In this document: positions 51,649 through 59,639 of the stretch, piece after piece
Position numbering within the stretch: the first letter of the stretch is position 1
How the letters are laid out: each line of letters opens with the position of its first letter
Source: Alphaproteobacteria bacterium
Lineage (GTDB): Bacteria; Pseudomonadota; Alphaproteobacteria; Rickettsiales; JABCZZ01
Reading direction: 5' to 3'
DNA: 64,000 bases
Assembly: GCA_013288335.1 (NCBI GenBank)
Contig: JABDCC010000003.1
Coordinates: forward strand, 25,978-89,977
Made by a program: the position numbers and the translations under genes
The notes under the pieces: model-generated
Told to the model about the DNA's origin: nothing
The model's database searches: none
Seen by the model: only the letters and a program-made list of their open reading frames with translations

Positions 51649-52649
51649 ATCAGCGATAGTTTAATAAGTTTTTTTGCTTTAGCAAGCTGTCCACTCAGAA
51701 TGCTTTGCTTGTCTTCCACTTTATACTGGCCTGACTGTACACGATGCGCAAAACGTTCAGGAATAAATTCTCCAAGGATAATGTTGCACATGCGCGCAGC
51801 ATAAAGCGGCAACAATGCGGTGAGCCTCTCTGCATATAACGGATCGCTTTTGATGAATAGTTTTTCCATCAGGGTAAGAAATTGCTGTTTCTGGTGTTCA
51901 GAAAGTGACATGGCCGGATGCAGCAGAAAATTAGCAGTACTGGTGACCGGATCGTCCCAGCCGAAATATTCAAAATCCAGAAAATAAAGCCCGCCTGCAG
52001 AACGCAAGGCATTATGGCCGCCAAAATCAGAAGGGATGAGTACTTGGAATTTTCTGTCAATATCTTTATTAAATGACAAGTTATGTTTGGAATAGAAGTT
52101 GCGCGCGCGATCTGTGGCGCCCTGGATATAGGGTTTCAGAATCCGCGAAAGAAATTCCTCAAGCTCCGTATGTTCACATGCAGCCTTTTCCAGTTTTTCC
52201 ATTCTCTGTTCTATATGTTGCAATATCATACTTCCGCTGACACATGCTTCAGATGCATAAGGCATGTTTTCTTCTGTCGCCGTACCACTCATTTCAGCCA
52301 GCTTGGAAAGAAATTGTGCAAATGAAATTATATCGTTGTCGTTTATTTGCGTCACCGCATCGCCATCAATCCAGTTCAGCAAGCTATAGGCCTGTTCGGG
52401 ATCTTTGGCGATTACTTCAGGAATATTTTTGATTCCATGTTTTCGCATATATTGCAAAGCTAGAGTTTCTGTGTGCAGACGATCGCGAGGGTCTTTGGCA
52501 CTCGGTAACGGATAACGTTTTAACGCATAAACGCCTTTATTTGTCAGAACTTTATATATCCTGCTATTGCCGCCTTTTTGTAATTCGGTAACTGATTCCA
52601 CCTGATGTGGGGAAAGCCGTTTGGCTATAGTATAAATATCCGGGTTCAT
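51645..52649 (-). CDS. Aminoglycoside phosphotransferase-like kinase (APH/choline kinase fold)
   Basis: This protein-kinase-like small-molecule kinase has an N-lobe ELQKGGNSRIYKVLTNKGVYALKRYP with the ATP-binding lysine, and a C-lobe whose catalytic HxD region is replaced by IPSDFGGHNAL, followed by FLDFEYFGWDDP, the DFG-equivalent metal-binding motif. The family phosphorylates sugars, choline or ethanolamine. It has 334 aa, with four-base overlaps on both sides. Its place between a HAD phosphatase and a glycosyltransferase suggests a role in making or attaching a phosphorylated glycan unit. Confidence 0.8.
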   Translation of the reverse strand: MNPDIYTIAKRLSPHQVESVTELQKGGNSRIYKVLTNKGVYALKRYPLPSAKDPRDRLHTETLALQYMRKHGIKNIPEVIAKDPEQAYSLLNWIDGDAVTQINDNDIISFAQFLSKLAEMSGTATEENMPYASEACVSGSMILQHIEQRMEKLEKAACEHTELEEFLSRILKPYIQGATDRARNFYSKHNLSFNKDIDRKFQVLIPSDFGGHNALRSAGGLYFLDFEYFGWDDPVTSTANFLLHPAMSLSEHQKQQFLTLMEKLFIKSDPLYAERLTALLPLYAARMCNIILGEFIPERFAHRVQSGQYKVEDKQSILSGQLAKAKKLIKLSLI

Positions 52650-53263
52650 GCAAAATCTTTGCTAATAGTTTCCAAGGTACGTTGAATCTCATGCCAGGAT
52701 GAATAGTTCTTCAGAGTTTTTTCTGATATTACACTGAAAAATACCGGCACACAGCTTTTTGGAAAGTCGGTATCTAATAATACTTCTGGCAGATCATCAA
52801 TAAATACATTGCACCCAAGTTCTTTAATGCGCTTGATTTTATCTTCGCGGGTAGTTTCAAAAAACACATGCTGGCGCGGCAATCCCAGCCGATTAAAGAA
52901 ACCATGCGACTCCAGAAATTGAAGGGCACTTGTACGCAGGTTAGTCTGCAAAGGATCGTGATGCGCAAGCTCTGTTTTATGGCTCACTATAAATAATTCT
53001 ATACCTGCTGTTTTTGCTGCACGGTCAAAAAAGTCTTCCACGCCTTCAAATAACTTTGCCTGCATTATCAGCTTACCATAGACAAGCCCTTGCAAGCGTT
53101 GCCATTCATATTCGCCATTGGCTAAATTGCGCACCGCATCTCTTACATCCGTTTTTGACATATTATTAGATGTCTGCGGCAACAGTTTTTCCTGCTTTGC
53201 TACCGCCAGAAATGCTTCGTCATAACAGACGATAGTATTATCAAAATCAACCCCTATACGCAT
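52646..53263 (-). CDS. HAD-superfamily hydrolase
   Basis: This haloacid dehalogenase-type phosphatase, 205 aa, begins IGVDFDNTIVCYD (motif I, DxDN), has FIVSHK (motif II) and IDDLPEVL (motif IV). The track start adds 40 residues that read into the divergent promoter region; the ATG at 53263 with GGGA upstream fits the domain start. It is first in the HAD-kinase-GT2 operon. A GmhB-like sugar bisphosphate phosphatase role in heptose-type synthesis is possible given the GmhA- and HldE-like genes nearby, but the specificity cannot be read. Confidence 0.85.
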   Translation of the reverse strand: MRIGVDFDNTIVCYDEAFLAVAKQEKLLPQTSNNMSKTDVRDAVRNLANGEYEWQRLQGLVYGKLIMQAKLFEGVEDFFDRAAKTAGIELFIVSHKTELAHHDPLQTNLRTSALQFLESHGFFNRLGLPRQHVFFETTREDKIKRIKELGCNVFIDDLPEVLLDTDFPKSCVPVFFSVISEKTLKNYSSWHEIQRTLETISKDFA

Positions 53264-53413
53264 GAATAATTCCCAGAATTTGGCGTGATTAAGAAATAAA
53301 ATAGTGGATTGGTCAATATAAAACGGAAAAGACAATGCTTTTGCTGGATATTTTGTGGATTTTCTTAAATCTTGAGTTATCATGCGGTCTTCAAAGCTTT
53401 AAGGAAATACGCG

Positions 53414-54589
53414 ATGCAATCGAATGTAAAAAAAACGACCTCTGATTCGTTAATTGACCTGCCACTGCAACCAAATGGCACAAAAGTGCAATGGTCGTAT
53501 CTTGATAAGCAGTTTTCTTCTGAAAAAATGGAACAGGTATTTGATCTCTTCCGCAGCTTTATACCCACAGGTGATTTTACCCTTGGCAAACCTTTGCAGG
53601 AATTTGAAGCAAAGTTTGCAAAACTTATAGGCACTAAACATGCGCTGGGCGTTAATTCTGGTACGGATGCACTAAAACTCTCGCTGAAAGCTTTGGGTGT
53701 AGGGTATGGCGATGAAGTCATTACCACTGCCAATACTTTTGTAGCTACCGTTGGAGCCATTGCAGAAACCGGCGCCAAACCAGTGTTTGTAGATTGCACA
53801 GATAATTTCTGCATGGACGTGTCACAGGTTGAAAAAGCGATCACCTCCAAAACCAAAGCTATCATGCCGGTGCATTACGCCGGACAGATGACCGATATGC
53901 CCGCGCTTTTAGAAATTGCAAAGAAGCATAACCTTCCGGTAGTAGAAGATTCCTGCCAGTGTATTCTGGGCAATATTGATGGCAAAAATTCCGGCACTTG
54001 GGGTAATACAGGCGCATTCTCCCTCCACCCGCTTAAAAACCTCAATGTCTGGGGTGATGGCGGTATGATCGTCACTAATGACGACACCTTGGCCGACACT
54101 CTTGGCAAAATGCGTAATCACGGCCTTGCCGGACGTGACGAAGTCGTCATGCTTGGCTGTAATTCACGCCTTGATACATTGCAGGCAGTGATTGGCAACT
54201 GGCTCATTGGCGACGTGCATAAAATTACCGATACACGCATCCGCAATGCAAAAATTTTAGACGAAGGTTTAGGAGCTATTCCGCAAATCACCATTCCACC
54301 AAGGCTCAAGAATCGCAAACTGGTTTTCCATCTTTATATTGTATTTGCTGAACGCCGTGATGAGTTGATGAAATTCTGCAAGGAAAAAGGCATCCAGACC
54401 AAAGTGCATTACCCTGTGCCGATTTACCGCCAGCCAGCGCTTGTAAATCTCTGCGGACATAAAGAAGGGGATTTTCCGGTTACTGATCGCCATGCAAAGA
54501 ATATGATTTCCTTTCCCGCACATGACCACTTAACTGAGGCGCAGGTTAATTATATCGTCCAGACTGTAAACCAATTCTATAAAGGCTGA
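53414..54589 (+). CDS. DegT/DnrJ/EryC1-family sugar aminotransferase 1
   Basis: This PLP-dependent enzyme transfers an amino group to (or dehydrates) a keto nucleotide sugar. Key features are GVNSGTDALKLSLKALGVGYGDEVITTANTF, EDSCQCILGNIDGK and the lysine segment AFSLHPLKNLNVWGDGG. The track start is TTG; the ATG at 53414 with AAGGA about 9 bases upstream gives 391 aa. It carries an N-terminal extension of about 25 residues absent from the next gene. It is followed 4 bases later by a second family member in the same operon. Confidence 0.93.
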   Translation: MQSNVKKTTSDSLIDLPLQPNGTKVQWSYLDKQFSSEKMEQVFDLFRSFIPTGDFTLGKPLQEFEAKFAKLIGTKHALGVNSGTDALKLSLKALGVGYGDEVITTANTFVATVGAIAETGAKPVFVDCTDNFCMDVSQVEKAITSKTKAIMPVHYAGQMTDMPALLEIAKKHNLPVVEDSCQCILGNIDGKNSGTWGNTGAFSLHPLKNLNVWGDGGMIVTNDDTLADTLGKMRNHGLAGRDEVVMLGCNSRLDTLQAVIGNWLIGDVHKITDTRIRNAKILDEGLGAIPQITIPPRLKNRKLVFHLYIVFAERRDELMKFCKEKGIQTKVHYPVPIYRQPALVNLCGHKEGDFPVTDRHAKNMISFPAHDHLTEAQVNYIVQTVNQFYKG

Positions 54590-54593
54590 TAAA

Positions 54594-55736
54594 ATGGCTC
54601 TTTATTCCATTCCCTATGTGCAGGTGGCAAAACAATATGCGGAAGAACGCGAAGAGCTGGAAGCTGTCATTCAAGACGTACTTGCCAATCGTTCCCATGT
54701 TGCCGATCCATTGGTAGATGAGCTGGAAGAAGAGTTGACGGCCTATTGTGGAACCAAATATGCGATTGCGCTCAATTCTGGAACCGATGCCTTAATGTTT
54801 GCCATGACTACAGCAGGCATTAAACCCGGCGATGAAGTTATTACCCCGCCTAATTCTTTTGTGGCTTCTACTTCTACCATCGTCCATATCGGTGCTAAGC
54901 CGGTGTTTGCAGATGTACTACCTGATCAAAATATTGACCCGGATGCAGTGGAAGCTGCAATTACCCCGCGCACCAAAGCTATAATGGCGGTGCATCTTAC
55001 GGGCCGTGTCTGCCAGATGGACAGATTACAAAAAATTGCCGACAAGCATGGTTTAATCATCATTGAGGATGCTGCCCAGTCTATCGGTTCAAAATATAAC
55101 GGAAAGAAAAGCGGCTCATTTGGTGTTGCCGGGTGCTTTTCCACCCATCCGCTTAAGAACCTCAATGCCTGCGGCGATGGTGGCTTTATTACTACCAGTA
55201 ATGCTGAAATTGCAAATCGGGTGCGCCGCATGCGTGCTCACGGAATGTCTGACAGGGTGACTGTTGAGGAATGGGGATTTGTCTCACGCATGGACACGCT
55301 GCAAGCAGCCATACTCAAATTTCGCCTGAAGAATCTTCAATCAGTCATTGATCGCCGCCGCGCTAATGCAAAATATTATCAGGAGAATTTAAACCATCCT
55401 TGTATCTTTTTTCCTGCCGACCGCAAAGAAGAATATAACACATTCCATACATTTGTGATTCAAGTGCAAGGACACCGTGATGCGCTGCAAACGCATCTTG
55501 CTAAACTTGGAATTAAAACCACTATCCATTACCCCATACCCATCCATTTGCAACCTGCGGCAAAATCACTTGGCTATAAAAAAGGCGATTTTGCGGTGAC
55601 TGAATCGCAATCAGAAAAAATTCTGACCCTGCCGGTAAACCAGTATATAACTCGCGCTGATCAGGATGCCGTCATAAAAGAAACGCTGACGTTTATGAAT
55701 CAGGTCAGCCAAAACACCGAGAGAAAAATTGGCTAG
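54594..55736 (+). CDS. DegT/DnrJ/EryC1-family sugar aminotransferase 2
   Basis: This is the second PLP-dependent sugar aminotransferase, 380 aa, with NSGTDALMFAMTTAGIKPGDEVITPPNSFVAST, EDAAQSIGSKYNGK and the PLP lysine in CFSTHPLKNLNACGDGG. It is clearly homologous to its neighbour but diverged, so probably a different keto-sugar. AAAGG precedes the ATG. It overlaps the RmlD-like reductase start by 8 bases, making one three-gene operon. Confidence 0.94.
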   Translation: MALYSIPYVQVAKQYAEEREELEAVIQDVLANRSHVADPLVDELEEELTAYCGTKYAIALNSGTDALMFAMTTAGIKPGDEVITPPNSFVASTSTIVHIGAKPVFADVLPDQNIDPDAVEAAITPRTKAIMAVHLTGRVCQMDRLQKIADKHGLIIIEDAAQSIGSKYNGKKSGSFGVAGCFSTHPLKNLNACGDGGFITTSNAEIANRVRRMRAHGMSDRVTVEEWGFVSRMDTLQAAILKFRLKNLQSVIDRRRANAKYYQENLNHPCIFFPADRKEEYNTFHTFVIQVQGHRDALQTHLAKLGIKTTIHYPIPIHLQPAAKSLGYKKGDFAVTESQSEKILTLPVNQYITRADQDAVIKETLTFMNQVSQNTERKIG

Positions 55737-56556
55737 TTTCCTTATAATCGGTGGTGACGGCATAATAGGTCATGCATTAAAAGCGCGGCTACAATCAGAA
55801 GAATTGGAATATGTGGCGACAACGCGTCGCCGTCTTTCTGAGAATGAGTTGCATTTTGATCTGGCGACAGACCCGGATCACTGGCCTGAACTACCGAAAG
55901 CAGAAGTAGTATTCTTTTGCGCAGCAGCAACAAAGCTTGATGCTTGTGAAGATAACCCCGAGGCAACAAGATTAATTAACGTCACGCATATGCAGGCATT
56001 AGCCGCGCATGTGCAGTCTTATGGTGGTTTGGTAGTGTTTCTTTCTTCCAATCAGGTTTTTGATGGCAGCAAGCCTTATCGCAAAGCGGATGAAACCCAA
56101 TGCCCGGTCAGTGAATATGGCAGGCAAAAGGCTGAGTTCGAGCAATGGCTCAGCAAGTGCCCTACCCCTTCAGCAATATTGCGTCTGACCAAAGTCATCA
56201 CCGGAAGATTGCCTATTACGGAAGCGTGGCAAGAAAAACTTGAATCCGGCGCTCAAATAGAAGCGTTTGATGACCTCACCTTTTCGCCGTTACCCATTAA
56301 AAGCGTACTTGATGGGCTTATGTTGATTGGCAAGCAGAAGAAAACCGGAATATTTCAGCTTTCAGGGAGAAAGCAATTATCTTATTACGATATAGCCTGC
56401 AAATTGGCGGTTAAAATGGGCAAGGATATAAAATTGGTAACGCCGGTCAGTGCCAAAAATGCTGGAATACGTCCACAATTCTTGCCGCGTTACGGTACGC
56501 TCGATTGTTCCACGATGGCGGATATTGCTATTGCTGAGATTGATTGCCTTGGATAG
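55729..56556 (+). CDS. RmlD-like NAD(P)-dependent sugar reductase
   Basis: This RmlD_sub_bind-type short-chain reductase starts SFLIIGGDGIIGHALKARL, has FFCAAATKLDACEDNP (substrate region) and SEYGRQKAEFE, the catalytic YxxxK. At 275 aa it is close to dTDP-4-dehydrorhamnose reductase. The start is TTG at 55729, justified by the GAGAG ribosome binding site and by the first beta-strand starting right there; no ATG fits. It reduces a 4-keto nucleotide sugar by family; the product could be a 6-deoxy sugar. It is convergent with the next epimerase, with 2 bases between. Confidence 0.87.
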   Translation: MASFLIIGGDGIIGHALKARLQSEELEYVATTRRRLSENELHFDLATDPDHWPELPKAEVVFFCAAATKLDACEDNPEATRLINVTHMQALAAHVQSYGGLVVFLSSNQVFDGSKPYRKADETQCPVSEYGRQKAEFEQWLSKCPTPSAILRLTKVITGRLPITEAWQEKLESGAQIEAFDDLTFSPLPIKSVLDGLMLIGKQKKTGIFQLSGRKQLSYYDIACKLAVKMGKDIKLVTPVSAKNAGIRPQFLPRYGTLDCSTMADIAIAEIDCLG

Positions 56557-56558
56557 TT

Positions 56559-57557
56559 TTATTCTAATCCAACGACTTTCATGCGCTTGATATTAAAATA
56601 GCGGTCATCGTCAAAAGAAGCGGGGATTTTTCCAGCATCAAAGGCATCTTTCAGATCGCGCACTGCGTCTTCAATAGTATGCTTAGCGGTAAAGCCGAGC
56701 TCGCGTTTTATTTTCTCTGAAGATACACGGTAAGAGCGGTTGTCGTTGGTCGGCTCTACCTTGATTTCCACATCGCGACCGACAACATTCTTTACCATGT
56801 TTGCTATGTCCATGATGCTATGGTTTTCATATCCGGCATTGAAAATCTTGCCATCAACTGCTTCGTCAGGCGCTTCAAGCAACAAGAGATAGGCGTCCGT
56901 CATATCGTCAATATGGATATTCGGGCGCAACTGATTGCCACCAAACACGGTTATATACCCTTTATTTATGGCGAAGTTAGTGAGGATATTTACGGATAAA
57001 TCCAGACGCAGACGTGGAGCATAGCCGCACACGGTTGCCGGACGAATCGTGACGCTTACCATATCTTTTGAATGTTCTTCAGCCAGCACGTCTTCGCACA
57101 TTGCCTTAAATTTTGAGTAATCGGTAAGTGGCTCGAGCGAAAGATCTTCTGTGACGTTAGGCTCTTCCTTAACACCGTACACGGAAGAAGATGAAGCATA
57201 AATAAAACGCTTTACTCCTGCAGCCTTCGAAGCTTGCACGAGAGGGCGGAAGCAATCGTAGTTTATGGATTTTCCGAGTTCTGGATTCAGATCAAACGAA
57301 GGATCGTTTGAGATGCAAGCCAGATGAATCACTGCATCACAGCCCGCTAAGGCTTTTTTTACTGCTGCCACGTCGCGAATATCACCTTTTACTTCGGTGA
57401 GTTTCTTGTTTCCCCGATGTTCTGCAAATAAATCTTCATCATACATGTATAGGTCGAGAACGGTAACTTCATAGCCATTCTTAAGCAGTTTTGGTATAAG
57501 GTTGCTTCCCACATAACCAGCTCCGCCCGTAACCATAACATGCTTATAGCGCTTCAT
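56559..57557 (-). CDS. NAD-dependent nucleotide-sugar epimerase (GalE-like)
   Basis: This extended SDR of 332 aa has VTGGAGYVGSNLI, HLACISNDPSFDLNP, ASSSSVYG and the intact YSKFK catalytic pair, then RPATVCGYAPRLRLD. It resembles WbpP/GalE relatives from polysaccharide loci with a substrate pocket (DPSFDLNPELGKSINYDC) unlike classical GalE. GGAG precedes the ATG. It is transcribed leftward after the SIS gene (54-base gap), so the two likely form an operon with epimerisation of the sugar whose phosphate the SIS protein handles. The substrate is not certain. Confidence 0.9.
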   Translation of the reverse strand: MKRYKHVMVTGGAGYVGSNLIPKLLKNGYEVTVLDLYMYDEDLFAEHRGNKKLTEVKGDIRDVAAVKKALAGCDAVIHLACISNDPSFDLNPELGKSINYDCFRPLVQASKAAGVKRFIYASSSSVYGVKEEPNVTEDLSLEPLTDYSKFKAMCEDVLAEEHSKDMVSVTIRPATVCGYAPRLRLDLSVNILTNFAINKGYITVFGGNQLRPNIHIDDMTDAYLLLLEAPDEAVDGKIFNAGYENHSIMDIANMVKNVVGRDVEIKVEPTNDNRSYRVSSEKIKRELGFTAKHTIEDAVRDLKDAFDAGKIPASFDDDRYFNIKRMKVVGLE

Positions 57558-57611
57558 AGCAAACTCCGTTGAATAATAAATGATGGTAGTAAGTGATTGG
57601 TAACAGAGGTG

Positions 57612-58244
57612 TTACGCTGCGATGGTTTTAGCGTCAAGACCAAGTTTGATCTCTTCAGCAGAAACATCCTTCGTACCCCATCCCATCTCTAAGTCCAGTA
57701 TCGCATGGCAGAGTGCAAGGTGGGTAATTTCAACAAACCCGTATTCTGCGGAATCTACAAAGAAATTAATATCCCCGAAAGTTCTGAGTGGGTTGTCAGA
57801 TTTGAATCCGCTGAGTGTCAGTACAAAACAACCGGCTTCATGTGCAGCGTCCACTGCATTTAATATATTAGCGGATTTGCCGGAACTGCTGATGGCGATA
57901 AGCATATCGCCTTTTCTGGCATGAAGTTCTATCTGTTTGGCAAATACGTTTTCATAGCCCAGATCATTTCCAAGACATGTAATCGCCGCGCCGTCATTAA
58001 ACGCCATAGAACGGATGCCGCCATTCTTGGAATAATCAATCGCCATGTGGCTGCATATACCGGCGCTGCCGCCATTACCAACGAACATTAATTTATTACC
58101 GCGGTTGTGAGTTTCGCGGATACGGAGCATCAGCTCGTCAAAAGCTTTATTTAAATTAACGTTCTTACCTTCGGCGTTTGTTACTAAAGTGGTAAGAGGA
58201 AGATTTCCTAATACATTGAAATAACGACTAACTTTTGACTGCAT
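57612..58244 (-). CDS. SIS-domain phosphosugar isomerase, GmhA-like
   Basis: This 210-aa sugar isomerase domain protein resembles sedoheptulose-7-phosphate isomerase. Landmarks are NKLMFVGNGGSAGICSHMAIDYSKNGG, the phosphosugar-binding AISSSGKSANILNA, and EITHLALCHAILD with the family histidine. The track start adds 20 residues; the ATG at 58244 has GAGAAG about 5 bases upstream. Together with the HldE-like protein and epimerases it suggests an activated heptose route, with sedoheptulose 7-phosphate supplied by transketolase; the pathway is inferred. Confidence 0.88.
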   Translation of the reverse strand: MQSKVSRYFNVLGNLPLTTLVTNAEGKNVNLNKAFDELMLRIRETHNRGNKLMFVGNGGSAGICSHMAIDYSKNGGIRSMAFNDGAAITCLGNDLGYENVFAKQIELHARKGDMLIAISSSGKSANILNAVDAAHEAGCFVLTLSGFKSDNPLRTFGDINFFVDSAEYGFVEITHLALCHAILDLEMGWGTKDVSAEEIKLGLDAKTIAA

Positions 58245-58445
58245 ATATCTTCTCTCATGTAATTTATGTGGACTGTCTATACCATAAATAATGGCAGAAA
58301 TCAACCATTCTTAAGTTAATCCTCTAAATTATTAATATTGGTAAATATATGTTTCCTATCGATATTTTATACGGAGATTTTCAGAGTTTCACTCGTATAT
58401 GACTTAACAATCCAAAATGAAAACCCTAAATCCGCTGTAAGACAT

Positions 58446-59606
58446 ATGCCAAAAATATCATTAATTTCGACTTTGCCAAAATCCGGCACATGGTATTCAA
58501 AGATTTTCTTCTGGCACTACGAACAGTTATTGAGCAATTCCGAGGCTTATTTGCGAGGCAACTTTAAGCCAGATATAGAATCTGCTTTACACATGCTCAG
58601 AAACTTCAATGAATCGGAGCACCGTAACTCCATGGATATCGACAAGCTATACATAGCACATGTTGTTTGTCCGGGGTTTAATGAAAGTGTGAATGATCCA
58701 CTATATCAACAATGGCAAACACTCCAGTTCCCTATTACAGGTTATAACGCCGGAGAGTGGCAATTTCGGGATCTTGTAGATTGGAACCTGCTTAATCCTG
58801 CTATTAACCCAGATGTACGTATTGTGTATCTTTACCGCAACCCACTGGATCATTTTGTATCTTATTATAAGCATGCTCAAAACCACGCTGATAAAAAATA
58901 CCGCCTGAAAATATTACCAAATGGAATGCAGGCTCCCATCAATAATCTTCATGACTTTGTTTTTGGATGGAATGGGTTGAGCGGATTTATCAAACATTAT
59001 TACGCTTTCAGACAAATGCGTGCACTGTTTCCAAAGCAAATATTGCTTATGAGCCATGAACAACTTACCACCGATCCTCATCACTCATTCCATGATATAC
59101 TTTCCTTTTTTGGTGCACCGCCTGATGATCCTATCAAAAAACAAATTTTTGAAGCAGCGCTTTCCATGTCTTCAAAAAGTTCTTTAATGCGACTTGAATC
59201 AAAGATTGGCTCCTCAGTAGCGGGGGATCAAATGAGTGGCGGCAAACATGTGCATGATAGTTTTATTGGAGCATGGAGAACCCATTTTTCGGATGACGAA
59301 ATTGAGGCAATTGAATCGGTGATGAATTTATTCAATATTACTCTTAATGAATTCACTTTGCATAATCCTGAAGCAGAATCAATGAACCTAAAATGGCTTG
59401 ATGATATTGAACCGATAAAGAAACAGAGGCATCAAATCGCTTTTCTGCAACAGCAGATGGCTTTGGCGGGAGCAGGAATAGTAGCAGAATTAACAAATAT
59501 CATGTCGTCGAGATCGTGGCGGGTTACTGCACCGCTACGCGCCTTTGGCAGAATTTCAAACCAGCTATACAATCAGGTTTTATGTAAATATAAAAAAACG
59601 ATATAA
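58446..59606 (+). CDS. Sulfotransferase family protein
   Basis: This PAPS-dependent sulfotransferase has the 5'-phosphosulfate loop LISTLPKSGTWYSKIF near the N-terminus and the 3'-phosphate-binding segment IVYLYRNPLDHFVSYYKHA. It has 386 aa. The track start is TTG in poor context; the ATG at 58446 begins just before the first beta-strand and is preferred, although the ribosome binding site is weak. The C-terminal 80 residues contain a Gln/Ala helix (HQIAFLQQQMALAGAG) of the kind found in glycan-locus sulfotransferases. It probably adds sulfate to a surface glycan. It is convergent with the HldE-like gene. Confidence 0.85.
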   Translation: MPKISLISTLPKSGTWYSKIFFWHYEQLLSNSEAYLRGNFKPDIESALHMLRNFNESEHRNSMDIDKLYIAHVVCPGFNESVNDPLYQQWQTLQFPITGYNAGEWQFRDLVDWNLLNPAINPDVRIVYLYRNPLDHFVSYYKHAQNHADKKYRLKILPNGMQAPINNLHDFVFGWNGLSGFIKHYYAFRQMRALFPKQILLMSHEQLTTDPHHSFHDILSFFGAPPDDPIKKQIFEAALSMSSKSSLMRLESKIGSSVAGDQMSGGKHVHDSFIGAWRTHFSDDEIEAIESVMNLFNITLNEFTLHNPEAESMNLKWLDDIEPIKKQRHQIAFLQQQMALAGAGIVAELTNIMSSRSWRVTAPLRAFGRISNQLYNQVLCKYKKTI

Positions 59607-59639
59607 AAAGTACTTTTTCGAATAGCTGTCAAAAATTAA

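Noticed and set aside
59605-59618. AAAAAGTACTTTTT palindrome between convergent genes
   Set aside because: A pure A/T-rich symmetry with a 2-bp GC core; too weak to be called a terminator or operator.
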